The notes beneath the pieces are model-generated. The model saw only the letters and a program-made list of their open reading frames with translations. It ran no database searches and was not told the origin of the DNA. From NCBI GenBank assembly GCA_009773055.1, contig WOUW01000007.1, positions 1 through 64,000 of the forward strand: a stretch of DNA of 64,000 bases. Direction: 5' to 3'. The position numbers and the translations under genes were made by a program. Shown here piece by piece: positions 37,539 through 46,302 of the stretch (within the stretch, counting starts at the first letter, position 1; each line of letters starts with the position of its first letter). Origin of the DNA: Paracoccaceae bacterium. Lineage in GTDB: Bacteria > Pseudomonadota > Alphaproteobacteria > Rhodobacterales > Rhodobacteraceae.

Positions 37539-38439
37539 ACGGCTGACTGCGCAGCAGAAGGCCGACGCCAAGGACAATGATCGCCATGCCAAGCACCTGG
37601 CGGGCACTGACGTTCTGCCGGAACAGCAAACGCGATACGCCTTGCGCGAAGATCACCTCAATCAGCGCCAGAGTGCGGACATTGGCGGCAGAGGTCAGTG
37701 AAAAGCCGATGAACCAGAACTGCGAGGCGAAGGCCCCAAGAAACCCAGCGGCAAGCGAGGGTCTCCAGGCGCGAAGCGAGGCGACAAGGGCCCCCCGATC
37801 AAAGGCCAGCAGCCAGACACCCAGGGTCAAAGCCTGCAGCGTCAGACCAAGCGCAAGGATTGTGGTGGCGCGGATCAGAAAGTCGCCTGTGGGCAGGGCA
37901 ACGATGGCCCCGCGAAAGCCGATGGCGGACAGACCGAACAGCGCCCCGGCCAGAAGCCCGGTCAGCGCCGGGCCGCCATCTCGCCACATCGCGGCTGAGG
38001 TGCCCGGTTTCAGCGACATCAGGACAACCCCCGCCGTTGCAGTCGCAATCGCCAGCAGCATCGGCAAGCTCAGCGGGTCGCCCAGCACGGCGGCAGCGGT
38101 CAGGGCGACAAGGACGGGTTCTGTCTTGAGCCAGGCCGTGGTCACCGCAAAGGACTGCGATTTCATCAGGAACAGCATAAGCGCGGTTGCCGCGATCTGT
38201 GACATCGCTCCCAACACGGTAAAGCCAAACGCTTTCAGGGTAATTGCCGGCACCGGCTGGCCGTGCAGGCTTGCGACAAGGGCAAGGAAGACCAGTGCAA
38301 ACGGCAGCCCGAAAAGAAACCGCACATGTGTGGCCCCGATGGTGCCGATGGCGCGCGTCAGGCTGGCCTGGGTGGCGTTGCGGGCCGTCTGGGCGGCGGC
38401 CGCGATCAGCGTCGCAAGAACCCAGCCAAAACCTGCCAT
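37537..38439 (-). CDS. DMT-superfamily (EamA) transporter
   Basis: A 300-aa protein with ten predicted membrane helices in two EamA halves; GGGGAG precedes the ATG. The N-terminal half includes ATHVRFLFGLPFALVFLAL and FAVTTAWLKTEPVLVAL, and the second half ends with VLGMAIIVLGVGLLLRSQP. Members export or import small metabolites such as amino acids and nucleosides; no substrate can be inferred. It is 22 bases downstream of hemE on the same strand, so it may be read through from hemE. Confidence 0.85.
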   Translation of the reverse strand: MAGFGWVLATLIAAAAQTARNATQASLTRAIGTIGATHVRFLFGLPFALVFLALVASLHGQPVPAITLKAFGFTVLGAMSQIAATALMLFLMKSQSFAVTTAWLKTEPVLVALTAAAVLGDPLSLPMLLAIATATAGVVLMSLKPGTSAAMWRDGGPALTGLLAGALFGLSAIGFRGAIVALPTGDFLIRATTILALGLTLQALTLGVWLLAFDRGALVASLRAWRPSLAAGFLGAFASQFWFIGFSLTSAANVRTLALIEVIFAQGVSRLLFRQNVSARQVLGMAIIVLGVGLLLRSQP

Positions 38440-38461
38440 TGCGCTCCCCTGCCCCGGATCT

Positions 38462-39490
38462 TCAGGTCCCGCGCACCGTGTCGATCATCAGCTGCACGTT
38501 GTCCGGGTGCGCGTCCGGGGTGATGCCGTGGCCCAGGTTGAAGATATGCGGCCCCTTGGAAAACGCTTTCACCACATGCTGCGTCGCTGCGATCAAGGCC
38601 TGACCGCCCGTCACCATATGCTCGGGCGCAAGGTTGCCCTGCACCGGACCGTCGATCTGCACATTCGCCGCCGCCCATTCCGGGCTGACCGAATTGTCGA
38701 TTGCCACGCAATCCGCCCCGGTCCGATGCGCAAAGCCGATATAGCCCTGCCCCGCCTCGCGCGGGAAAGCGATGACCGGGATACCCGGATGCCGCGCCTT
38801 CAGCGCCGCGATGATCTTCGCGGTCGGAGCTTCGGCAAAATCGCGGAAGTCCTGGCCTTTCAAGGACCCGGCCCAGCTGTCGAACAGCTTCACCACCTCG
38901 GCCCCCGCCTCGATCTGGGCCGAAAGATACTCCACCGTGGCTTCGGTGATCCGGTCTATGAGCGCCTTGAAGGTCGCCCGGTCACCGGCCTTCAGCGCAT
39001 GCGCCGCCGCCTGATCCTTCGAGCCCTTCCCCGCGATCATGTAGGTCGCCACCGTCCAGGGCGCGCCCGCAAAGCCGATCAGCGTCGTCTCCTTCGGCAG
39101 CTCTTTCGCCAGGATGCGCACGGTCTCATAGACCGGGGCCAATGTCTCGTGGATCGCCTCGGTGGGCTTCAGGTTCGCGACCTGCCCGGGCGTGTCCGTC
39201 GTCTCCATCCGCGGACCTTCGCCGGTCTCGAACCAAAGCTTCGGCCCCAGCGCTTGCGGCAGCAGCAGGATATCGGCAAAGAGGATCGCTGCGTCAAAGC
39301 CATAGCGGCGGATCGGTTGCAGCGTGACTTCGGCGGCAAGGTCCGGATTGTAGCACAAACTCAGGAAATCCCCCGCCTTCGCCCGCGTCTCGCGGTATTC
39401 CGGCAGGTAGCGGCCCGCTTGTCGCATCATCCAGATCGGCGGGGTTGGCAGCGCCTCACCCTTCAGCGCGCGCAGGATCGTCTTGGTCAT
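38462..39490 (-). CDS. hemE: Uroporphyrinogen decarboxylase
   Basis: 342-343 aa from the ATG at 39490 ([36 protein letters not shown]), containing the invariant [11 protein letters not shown] signature and later [16 protein letters not shown]. It decarboxylates uroporphyrinogen III to coproporphyrinogen III in heme and bacteriochlorophyll synthesis. The 18 upstream track residues extend into the shared promoter region. It is divergent from hemC with 93 bp between starts, including a PpsR-type box. Confidence 0.96.
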   Translation of the reverse strand: MTKTILRALKGEALPTPPIWMMRQAGRYLPEYRETRAKAGDFLSLCYNPDLAAEVTLQPIRRYGFDAAILFADILLLPQALGPKLWFETGEGPRMETTDTPGQVANLKPTEAIHETLAPVYETVRILAKELPKETTLIGFAGAPWTVATYMIAGKGSKDQAAAHALKAGDRATFKALIDRITEATVEYLSAQIEAGAEVVKLFDSWAGSLKGQDFRDFAEAPTAKIIAALKARHPGIPVIAFPREAGQGYIGFAHRTGADCVAIDNSVSPEWAAANVQIDGPVQGNLAPEHMVTGGQALIAATQHVVKAFSKGPHIFNLGHGITPDAHPDNVQLMIDTVRGT

Positions 39491-39548
39491 TCCGGGGCCC
39501 TTTCTATCGCGTCCATGGGTCGGCTGCGGGGCCAAGGATGTCAAGAGT

Positions 39549-39566
39549 TGTCAGTCCCGCCTGACA
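39549..39566. promoter_or_regulatory. PpsR/CrtJ-type box between hemE and hemC
   Basis: TGTCAG-TCCCGC-CTGACA is a perfect inverted repeat that fits the PpsR/CrtJ consensus TGT-N12-ACA exactly. It lies 59 bases from the hemE start and 18 from the hemC start. PpsR (CrtJ) represses tetrapyrrole and photosynthesis genes under oxygen and blue light in purple bacteria. No ppsR or photosynthesis structural gene is in the window. Confidence 0.7.
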
Positions 39567-39583
39567 GCGCTAAGCCTTGCCGC

Positions 39584-40522
39584 ATGAGCGATGATCTGCC
39601 CACCCCCGCCCGCCCCCTCAAGATCGGAACCCGTGGTTCGCCGCTTGCGCTCTGGCAGGCGCATGAGGTGCGGCGTTGCCTGATGGCCGCCCTTGCCCTG
39701 CCCGAACCCGCCTTCGACATCGTGGTGATCAAGGTCACCGGCGACCAGATCCAGGACAAGGCCCTGCGCGACATCGGCGGCAAGGGTCTTTTCACCCGCG
39801 AGATCGAAGAGGCGCTTCTCGACGCAAGCATCGACATCGCCGTCCACTCGATGAAGGACATGCCGACCCAGCAGCCCGACGGCCTGATCCTCGACTGCTA
39901 CCTGCCCCGCGCCGATGTGCGCGACGCCTTCGTTTCGCCCCGCTTTTCGTCGATCGCCGACCTGCCGCAGGGGGCCACGGTCGGCTCCTCCTCGCTCCGG
40001 CGTCGGGCACAACTGGCGCTGCGCCGGCCTGACCTGCAGCTGGTCGAGTTTCGCGGCAACGTCCAGACCCGGATGCGCAAACTAGACGAAGGCGTCGCCC
40101 ACGCCACCTTCCTCGCCATGGCGGGACTGACCCGTCTGGGCATGACCCACGTCGCCCGCGCGGCCATCGCGCCCGAGGAGATGCTTCCAGCAGTGGCCCA
40201 AGGGGCCATCGGGATCGAGCGTCGCGAAGCGGACACCCGCGTCGCGGACTTCCTCGCCCACATCCACGACACCGCGACCGGTCTCCGCCTTGCAGCCGAG
40301 CGCAGCTTTCTCGCAACCCTCGACGGCTCTTGCGAAACACCCATCGCAGGCCTTGCGGTGCTCGACGGTCCCGACCTCTGGCTCCGGGGCGAGATTCTTC
40401 GCCCCGACGGCTCGGCCGCCATCACCGGCGACCGCCGCGGCCCCGTCAGCAACGGCACCGACCTCGGCCGCGCTCTGGCCGAAGAGCTTCTCAGGCGCGC
40501 AGGGCCGGGGTTCTTCGCCTGA
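39584..40522 (+). CDS. hemC: Porphobilinogen deaminase (hydroxymethylbilane synthase)
   Basis: 312 aa from the ATG at 39584 (MSDDLPTPARPLKIGTRGSPLALWQAHEV). The 981-aa track ORF only reflects an open frame antisense to hemE. It has KVTGDQIQDKALRDIGGKGLFTREIE, VHSMKDMPT, TVGSSSLRRRAQL and the dipyrromethane-binding cysteine in LDGSCETP. It polymerises four porphobilinogens to hydroxymethylbilane. The Shine-Dalgarno is weak, and the PpsR box ends 18 bases before the start, so repression would block initiation directly. Confidence 0.96.
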   Translation: MSDDLPTPARPLKIGTRGSPLALWQAHEVRRCLMAALALPEPAFDIVVIKVTGDQIQDKALRDIGGKGLFTREIEEALLDASIDIAVHSMKDMPTQQPDGLILDCYLPRADVRDAFVSPRFSSIADLPQGATVGSSSLRRRAQLALRRPDLQLVEFRGNVQTRMRKLDEGVAHATFLAMAGLTRLGMTHVARAAIAPEEMLPAVAQGAIGIERREADTRVADFLAHIHDTATGLRLAAERSFLATLDGSCETPIAGLAVLDGPDLWLRGEILRPDGSAAITGDRRGPVSNGTDLGRALAEELLRRAGPGFFA

Positions 40523-40629
40523 CAACGGGTTGGACCCGCAGGCTGACCTGGCTGGCGCGTCTGCAGGTGGCGCGCGCCGTTTCCTGACGCCTTTCGGCCC
40601 TGACTCACGGCGGGGGGCCTGGCGCCGGC

Positions 40630-40658
40630 TTCATTTCTCCGAATACTCCCGCCGGGTG
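40630..40658 (-). repeat. Recurrent intergenic GGAGTATT motif, copy 3
   Basis: The minus strand reads GGCGGGAGTATTCGGAGAAA. It lies about 100 bases downstream of the photolyase stop, in the photolyase orientation, in a gap shared with the convergent hemC gene. Confidence 0.55.
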
Positions 40659-40707
40659 CACCCTTACCCAATCACCGCCACAAATCCTTGCGAAACCGTT
40701 AACTCAC

Positions 40708-40755
40708 ACTGCCAACCCATTGAAACATATCTAGCAGAAACCCTGTCCACGCGTG
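40708..40755 (-). repeat. Imperfect repeat shared by the ends of the photolyase and sixA genes, copy 1
   Basis: AACCCATTGA, a variable A/T segment, GAAACCCTG and a CG-rich palindrome (CCACGCGTGG) followed by CGCTCA recur at 43208-43262. Both copies overlap or adjoin the 3' end of a minus-strand gene and precede a copy of the GGAGTATTT motif. Confidence 0.45.
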
Positions 40756-40759
40756 GCGC

Positions 40760-42283
40760 TCACACCACCTCGCCCGCCTCCAGCCGGGCAAGCACCGCTT
40801 GCGCCCCCGCCAGCACCGCCTCGCGGCGCCCGGCCTCCATCCCATCCCAGACCCGGTACATCTGCCCCATCCGGGGATTGCTGCGGAACCGCTCCCGGTG
40901 CCGCACGAGGAAGTGCCAGTAGAGAAGATTGAACGGACAAGCCCGCTCCCCGACCTTCTCCTTCACAAGGTACCGGCACCCCCCGCAGTGGTCCGACATC
41001 CGGTCGATATAGGCCCCCGACGACACATAGGGCTTCGATCCCAGCATCCCGCCATCGGCGAACTGGCTCATCCCCAGCGTATTCGGCGCCTCCACCCACT
41101 CGAAGGCATCGACATAGACCGACAGGTACCACTCATGCACCTTGGCTGGATCGACCCCCGCCAGAAGTGCAAAATTCCCCGTCACCATCAGCCGCTGGAT
41201 GTGGTGGGCATAGCCAAGGTCCTGCGTCTGCCCAACGGCGGCCTTCATGCAGGCCATCCCCGTCTCGCCGCCCCAATACACCCCCGGCAAAGCCCGTGAG
41301 TGCCCCAAGGCATTCCGCACCAGGTATTCCGGACCGGTCAGCGCCCAGATCCCCCGCACATACTCCCGCCAGCCGATCACCTGCCGGATGAACCCCTCTG
41401 CCGCAGCAATCGGCACCCGCCCCGCCTGCCACGCGGCTTCCACCGCCCGACATACCTCCAGCGGTCCCAGCAGTCCTAGGTTCAGATAGGGCGAGATCAC
41501 CGCGTGGCTGAGGTACGCCTCCCCCTCCAGCAGCGCATCCTGTTCCTCCCCGAACCGGGGCAGCCGCTCCGCCACGAACTCGGCCAGCGCCGCCAAGGCC
41601 CCCGCCCGGTCCGTCGCCCAGCGAAACGGCCTGAGCCGCCCGAAATGCGAAAACCGGGCTTCCACCAGCCCCAACACCCCTTCCACCACTGCATCCGGCG
41701 CAAAGTCCCGGGGCTTGGGCCGCAAGAGATCGGCCTTCGCCGGTTTCCGGTTGTCGTGGTCAAAATTCCACTGACCGCCGACGGGCTGGTCCCCCTCCAT
41801 CAGCAACCCGGTCTTCCGTCGCATCTCGCGGTAGAACCACTCCATCCGCAGCTGCTTGCGCCCCTCCGCCCAGGTTGCGAACTCGGCTTCGGAACACAGA
41901 AAGCGGTCGTCCGCCAAGACCCGCACCGGCACCGGCAGCGCTTCCAGATCGGCAAGCACCCGCCACTCCCCCGGCTTCGTCGCCAGAACCTCCGTCGCCC
42001 CGAATGCAGAAGCCCGCCGCAAAAGCTCACCAGACAAGGTTTGCGAATTCTCCGCGTCATCCAGTCGCGAATAGGCAACCCGCCAGCCGTCGGCCTCCAA
42101 CCCCGCCGCGAACTTCCGCATCGCCGCCAGGATCAGCGCGATCTTCTGCGGATGATGCGGGACGGATGTTCCCTCCCCCATCACCTCCGCCATCACCACC
42201 ACGTCCCGCGCTTTGTCACCGGCCTTCAGCGCCGCCACGTCGGGCGTCAACTGGTCTCCCAGCACAAGGACAAGCCTCACCAC
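40760..42283 (-). CDS. FeS-cluster bacterial cryptochrome/(6-4) photolyase (CryB/PhrB type)
   Basis: A 507-aa protein of the FeS-BCP/CryPro class. The N-terminal Rossmann domain (LVLVLGDQLTPDVAALK) is followed by an FAD-binding helical domain (YLSHAVISPYLNLGLLGP, VIGWREYVRGIWALTGPEY, LGYAHHIQRLMVTGNFALLAG). Four cysteines at residues 345, 433, 436 and 449 (GMACMKA, DHCGGCRY, RACPFN) have exactly the spacing of the [4Fe-4S] ligands of Agrobacterium PhrB. It repairs (6-4) photoproducts with light and also acts as a light-responsive regulator in Rhodobacter (CryB). Its start overlaps the end of the upstream SDR gene, so the two are co-transcribed. Confidence 0.93.
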   Translation of the reverse strand: MVRLVLVLGDQLTPDVAALKAGDKARDVVVMAEVMGEGTSVPHHPQKIALILAAMRKFAAGLEADGWRVAYSRLDDAENSQTLSGELLRRASAFGATEVLATKPGEWRVLADLEALPVPVRVLADDRFLCSEAEFATWAEGRKQLRMEWFYREMRRKTGLLMEGDQPVGGQWNFDHDNRKPAKADLLRPKPRDFAPDAVVEGVLGLVEARFSHFGRLRPFRWATDRAGALAALAEFVAERLPRFGEEQDALLEGEAYLSHAVISPYLNLGLLGPLEVCRAVEAAWQAGRVPIAAAEGFIRQVIGWREYVRGIWALTGPEYLVRNALGHSRALPGVYWGGETGMACMKAAVGQTQDLGYAHHIQRLMVTGNFALLAGVDPAKVHEWYLSVYVDAFEWVEAPNTLGMSQFADGGMLGSKPYVSSGAYIDRMSDHCGGCRYLVKEKVGERACPFNLLYWHFLVRHRERFRSNPRMGQMYRVWDGMEAGRREAVLAGAQAVLARLEAGEVV

Positions 42284-42936
42284 GGCACGACCTCGCCCTT
42301 CCAGTCGTAGAATCCGCCCGAGGCTTCCGGCCCAAGCCCCTCCAGCACCGAAAGCAGGTTCCCCGCCGCCGCCGCCGGTGACACCGCCGGATGCCCCGTC
42401 CGCTGCGCCGGGGCCAGCCCCGTCTCCACCGTCCCCGGATGCAGCGCCACGAACACCGACTGCGGATGCGTCCGCGCAGCCTCGATGGACGCCGTCCGCA
42501 CCAACTGGTTCAGTGCTGCCTTTGCCGCCCGATAGCCATACCAGCCGCCAAGCGCATTGTCCCCGATCGACCCCACCCGCGCCGACAAGACCGCCAGCCG
42601 CGACACCCGGTCACGCGGCAGCAACCTTAGCGCATGCTTCATCACCAGCGCGGGGCCAATCGCATTCACCGCAAACTGCGCGGCCAGCCCCTCCGACGTT
42701 ACCGCGCGCAACGTCTTCTCCGGCCCGACGCCCCCCAGGACCAGCGCCCCGGTCGCCACGACCACCAGATCGAACGGCCCCTCCAGCGCGCCCAGCGCCG
42801 CCGCGACCGACGCTTCATCCGTCACGTCCATACCGTTGCCCGACCGCGACACCCCCACGACCTCGCCGCGATCCGCCAAGGCGTTCACCAGCGCCGAGCC
42901 GATCCCGCCCGACGCCCCCACAACCAATGCCCGCAT
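42277..42936 (-). CDS. Short-chain dehydrogenase/reductase
   Basis: 219 aa from the ATG at 42936, behind GGAGGG; the 47 upstream track residues translate the GGAGTATTT motif region. It has the cofactor fold VVGASGGIGSALVNALADRG and the catalytic Ser...Tyr...Lys in LSARVGSIGDN and YGYRAAKAALNQ. Substrate unknown. It overlaps the photolyase start by 7 bases, which implies one transcript and perhaps a role in the light or oxidative-stress response. Confidence 0.85.
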   Translation of the reverse strand: MRALVVGASGGIGSALVNALADRGEVVGVSRSGNGMDVTDEASVAAALGALEGPFDLVVVATGALVLGGVGPEKTLRAVTSEGLAAQFAVNAIGPALVMKHALRLLPRDRVSRLAVLSARVGSIGDNALGGWYGYRAAKAALNQLVRTASIEAARTHPQSVFVALHPGTVETGLAPAQRTGHPAVSPAAAAGNLLSVLEGLGPEASGGFYDWKGEVVPW

Positions 42937-43259
42937 GTTCCCTCCAAGCCAGAGGCAGCAGATAGCGCCCCGCTCCCGCGCGACCATGGCTTGCTCATTT
43001 CCCAAATACTCCCGCCGGAGGCGACACCCTGTCCACCAGCACCACGCCCGCCGCATTTTCGGCAGCAGCGCGGTCAAGCGGGGTGCAAGCCGGACTAGGG
43101 AAGGCGCCAGTGGCGCGTTTTTCCGCCGCAGCGGATGGCCCCCGAGACGGCTCCCCCGCCGATGGAGGCGCTGCGCAACATGGTTAAGCCCACGCGAACG
43201 CGGCCAGCTAACCCATTGATTTCACTTATATGGAAACCCTGCCCGCGCGCGGGCGGCGC
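42937..43259. other. 323-bp gap between SDR and sixA genes
   Basis: I see no gene. Reading on the minus strand from the sixA stop, it holds the second copy of the AACCCATTGA/GAAACCCTG repeat (43208-43262), an unremarkable G+C-rich stretch, a copy of the GGAGTATTT motif (42991-43022), and the SDR ribosome-binding site. The ORFs crossing it are rich in Arg and Trp and not convincing. Confidence 0.55.
42991..43022 (-). repeat. Recurrent intergenic GGAGTATTT motif, copy 4 (best match)
   Basis: The minus strand reads CCTCCGGCGGGAGTATTTGG followed by GAAATGAGCAA. It lies 238 bases after the sixA stop and 55 before the SDR start, in the same orientation as both. Confidence 0.6.
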
Positions 43260-43763
43260 TCAGACGACGATCTCGCGCGGGATGGTGAAGTCGACCGTCA
43301 CCCCCGACCCGAAGGTGACGTCGCCCCAGTCCGCGACATCGAAATCCACAACCAGCGTCGCCCCCGTAGGATACCGCCCGAACTCGGGGTTCGCGGGTGG
43401 ATGCGCCACCAGACGGGTTGCAAATTCTGCAATCCCCGGGTTGTGGCCGATCATCATCACCACGTCCGCCTTGGCGTGGCGCAGGACCGCCATCATCACA
43501 TCCGGGCCCGCGTGATACAGCGCCGGTTTCAGCTCAAGAACGGGTGCCCCCGGCAGCGCCGGCGCGATCCCCGAAAAGGTCTTTCGGGTCCGCACCGCAT
43601 CAGAACACAGCACCTCGCTGGGCACATAGTCCCGGCTGGCAAGCCATTGCCCCAGGTCCGCCGCCGCCGCCTTGCCGCGCTCGTTCAGCGGCCGGTCATG
43701 GTCCGGGGTCAAGGGATCGTCCCATGAGGATTTCGCGTGCCGCGTCAGGATCAACCGCTTCAT
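43260..43763 (-). CDS. SixA-type histidine phosphatase
   Basis: 167 aa from the ATG at 43763 (MKRLILTRHAKSSWDDP); the 23 upstream track residues lie inside the preceding gene. The RHAKS motif carries the nucleophilic His, and MMIGHNPGIAEF the second His of the histidine-phosphatase fold. SixA proteins remove phosphate from phospho-histidine of phosphotransfer proteins, but many relatives act on other substrates. Its ATG overlaps the stop of the FeS protein gene (ATGA), so it is translationally coupled. Confidence 0.85.
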   Translation of the reverse strand: MKRLILTRHAKSSWDDPLTPDHDRPLNERGKAAAADLGQWLASRDYVPSEVLCSDAVRTRKTFSGIAPALPGAPVLELKPALYHAGPDVMMAVLRHAKADVVMMIGHNPGIAEFATRLVAHPPANPEFGRYPTGATLVVDFDVADWGDVTFGSGVTVDFTIPREIVV

Positions 43764-44416
43764 CTGTGGAATTGCCCCATGTGATAGGCCGACTGTTCGG
43801 GCAGTCTTGCATAGCTTTGCGATACCGGGCAAGCGCGGCGCACAAGGCAGCCTCCAGACAGGCAGTCCGCCCCCTCGGGCAGGTCCAGGAACGCATGGCA
43901 GGCGGGCACGTCATACCGCTCCCCGGTCAGCGCTGCCGCGGGGCAGGCCGTCAGGCAGGGGGCCGGGCAAGCGTCGCAGGGCCGGGTCCCCGGGGGCGGC
44001 ATCTCGACGACTTCCTTCAGCGCCAAAGCGCCGCGAAAGCTGACCATCAGCCCCTGCCCCGCATGCACCAGAAGCCGCACCGGGCTGTCCCAGACCCGCC
44101 CGGTCCGTAGCGCCCATTTGTAGAACGGATGGTACGGCGGTCCCCCGAACGGGAACAGCGCCTTGGCCCCCAGATCGCAGGCAATACGCCCGATCACCCG
44201 TCGCGACCAGCGGTCCACCGGGTCCGGCCCATCCCATTCCGGCTGCGTCTGCAGATGCGCCCAGAAGCCCGGCTCCTTCGGCCCCAGCATCAGCATCGTT
44301 CGCGCCCCCGCCGGAAAGCCCGCTTCGCCCGGACGCACGACGAAGCCGCCCAGAACTTCAAGCCGCGCTTCGGCCAGCCGTGCCTCTAGCGCCGGAAGGG
44401 CAGCCCCAGTGCCCAT
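43760..44416 (-). CDS. 4Fe-4S ferredoxin-like protein, QueG-related C-terminus
   Basis: I place the start at the ATG at 44416 (MGTGAALPALEARLAEARLEVLGGF), preceded by GAGG; 218 aa. The C-terminal half contains CDACPAPCLTACPAAAL and later CLSGGCLVRRACPVSQS, eight cysteines in an arrangement like the two [4Fe-4S] clusters of epoxyqueuosine reductase. The cobalamin-binding domain of QueG is not evident. It probably transfers electrons to an unknown partner. The start lies 31 bases inside the upstream sterol-desaturase gene, and the end overlaps sixA. Confidence 0.75.
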   Translation of the reverse strand: MGTGAALPALEARLAEARLEVLGGFVVRPGEAGFPAGARTMLMLGPKEPGFWAHLQTQPEWDGPDPVDRWSRRVIGRIACDLGAKALFPFGGPPYHPFYKWALRTGRVWDSPVRLLVHAGQGLMVSFRGALALKEVVEMPPPGTRPCDACPAPCLTACPAAALTGERYDVPACHAFLDLPEGADCLSGGCLVRRACPVSQSYARLPEQSAYHMGQFHR

Positions 44417-45177
44417 CCCAGCCTCGCCGGTCTTTCGTCCTGCCATTCCAGCCCCACGGTCATCGCCTCGTGCCCCTGCTTTGGTTGTGGCACATGAGTG
44501 CGGAAAAGCCGGTCCCAAACCGACAGGCAGAAGCCGTAATTGCTGTCATGCTCGGCCCGGTGGATCGAATGATGCACCCGGTGCATGTCGGGCGTGACCA
44601 GAACCAGCCGGACCAACCGGTCCAGGCGGACAGGCAACGCGATGTTGGCATGGTTGAACAGGGCCGTGCCGCTCAACAGGATCTCGAACACCAGCACTGC
44701 CAGCGCAGACGGACCCAGAGCGTAGACCAGCCCGATCTTCAGGATCATCGACGCCAGGATCTCCACCGGATGAAACCGGAAGCCCGTCGTCACGTCCATG
44801 TCGCGGTCGGCATGGTGGACCCGGTGAAACCGCCAGAACAGCGGCACCTTGTGCGTGATCAGGTGCTGCGCCCAGATCGCAAGGTCAAGGATCAGGACGG
44901 CAAGCAGAAGCTCCACCGAGGCAGGCCAGTCCAACTGGTTGAACAGCCCCCAGCCCTGGGCCCCGGCGTCCAGCGCCGCCCCGATGGCCAGAAGCGGCAG
45001 CAGGATCGCCAGCCCCCGCAGTGCCAGCGTGTTCAGCACAGTCATTGCCAGATTGGTCGGCCAGCGCCGCGTCCGCGTCAGGCTGCGCGCGCGACGCGGC
45101 ACCAGCGCCTCCAGCCCCGAGAAAAGGGCAAAGAGGCCAAGGAACACACCGCCGCGCCAGAGAAGTTCGCTTTCCAT
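44386..45177 (-). CDS. Sterol desaturase / fatty acid hydroxylase family protein
   Basis: A 263-aa integral membrane di-iron enzyme. The three histidine boxes are visible: HLITH (HxxxH), FHRVHHADR and MHRVHHSIH, with four or five hydrophobic helices around them. The family hydroxylates or desaturates sterols, carotenoids or lipids, and the bacterial substrate is open. The electron-transfer FeS protein overlapping its 3' end could be its reductant, an attractive but unproven pairing. Confidence 0.88.
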   Translation of the reverse strand: MESELLWRGGVFLGLFALFSGLEALVPRRARSLTRTRRWPTNLAMTVLNTLALRGLAILLPLLAIGAALDAGAQGWGLFNQLDWPASVELLLAVLILDLAIWAQHLITHKVPLFWRFHRVHHADRDMDVTTGFRFHPVEILASMILKIGLVYALGPSALAVLVFEILLSGTALFNHANIALPVRLDRLVRLVLVTPDMHRVHHSIHRAEHDSNYGFCLSVWDRLFRTHVPQPKQGHEAMTVGLEWQDERPARLGWALGLPFRR

Positions 45178-45298
45178 GCCTTGACCCTACACCCGATTCG
45201 CTGACGGAGGTTAACGGGTCTGGCGTGTTCCACGATGGAAAACGCAACATATTTAGCCGTTTCAGCCGGTTACTACACGGACCGGTGATCTTCGCCGC

Positions 45299-46198
45299 TC
45301 AGCGCCGGACATGCGGCTTCACCCGCGGTTCGGTCGAACGGATCTGGCTGCCCGCACCATGGTCGGTGAACAGTTCCAGCAGGCAAGCGTTCGGCACCTT
45401 GCCGTCCATGATCGTGACTGCCCGTGTCCCCTGTTCGATGGCCATCAGCGCGGTCTCGGTCTTCGGAATCATCCCGCCCGAGATCACCCCCTCAGCGGTC
45501 ATTTCGCGAATTTCCTCGGGCGTGATCTGGGTCATCACCTGGCCACTGGCATCTTTCACCCCCGGCACATCGGTCAGCAGCAAAAGCCGGTCCGCCTGCA
45601 AGGCCCCGGCAATCGCCCCTGCCGCCGTGTCGCCGTTCACGTTGAAGGTCTCGTTGTCCTTCATCCCCGTGGCGACCGGGGCCACCACCGGGATGATCCC
45701 GGCATTGTAAAGGTCGCGCAGCACCTGGACATTCATCTCGACCGGGCGTCCGACAAACCCCAGTTCGGGGTCATCGGCCTCGCAGACCATCAGATCGTCG
45801 TCCTTGCCGGAAATGCCCACCGCGCGCCCGCCCGCATCCATGATCGCCTGCACGATCCGCTTGTTCACAAGGCCTGACAGGATCATCTCGACCACTTGAA
45901 CGGTGGCCTTGTCCGTCACCCGCTTGCCCCGGACGAATTCGGATTTGATCCCAAGCTTTTCAAGCATCTCGTTGATCATCGGCCCGCCGCCGTGGACCAC
46001 CACCGGATGCACGCCGACCTGCTTCATCAACACGATATCGCGGGCGAATTCCGCCATCGCCGCATCGTCGCCCATCGCGTTGCCGCCGAACTTCACCACG
46101 ACCACCGCGCCTTCAAAGCGCTGAAGGTAGGGCAGCGCCTCGGACAACATCTTTGCGGTGGTGATGGCATCTTGCATGGTCAGGGTCTGCTTCTTCAT
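45299..46198 (-). CDS. argB: Acetylglutamate kinase
   Basis: 299 aa from the ATG at 46198 behind GGAGG; the 29 upstream track residues are promoter sequence. It has [64 protein letters not shown] and ISGGMIPK. It phosphorylates N-acetylglutamate in arginine synthesis. The N-terminal extension [25 protein letters not shown] is the helix found in arginine-sensitive hexameric NAGKs, so feedback inhibition is likely. It is divergent from an SDR gene with 104 bp between starts. Confidence 0.95.
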   Translation of the reverse strand: MKKQTLTMQDAITTAKMLSEALPYLQRFEGAVVVVKFGGNAMGDDAAMAEFARDIVLMKQVGVHPVVVHGGGPMINEMLEKLGIKSEFVRGKRVTDKATVQVVEMILSGLVNKRIVQAIMDAGGRAVGISGKDDDLMVCEADDPELGFVGRPVEMNVQVLRDLYNAGIIPVVAPVATGMKDNETFNVNGDTAAGAIAGALQADRLLLLTDVPGVKDASGQVMTQITPEEIREMTAEGVISGGMIPKTETALMAIEQGTRAVTIMDGKVPNACLLELFTDHGAGSQIRSTEPRVKPHVRR

Positions 46199-46302
46199 CG
46201 GGACCTCCATCTTGACGGGCCGCATACGGCTTTTCCACCCCCCTGCCAAGCCTTGCGTTCCCCATCGGCAAGCGTAGCTTGTCACGCCAAAGGAGACCGC
46301 CG

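Noticed and set aside
37577-39583. Long N-terminal extension of hemC in the ORF track
   Set aside because: This frame runs antisense through the DMT transporter and hemE genes; HemC homology begins only at 39584.
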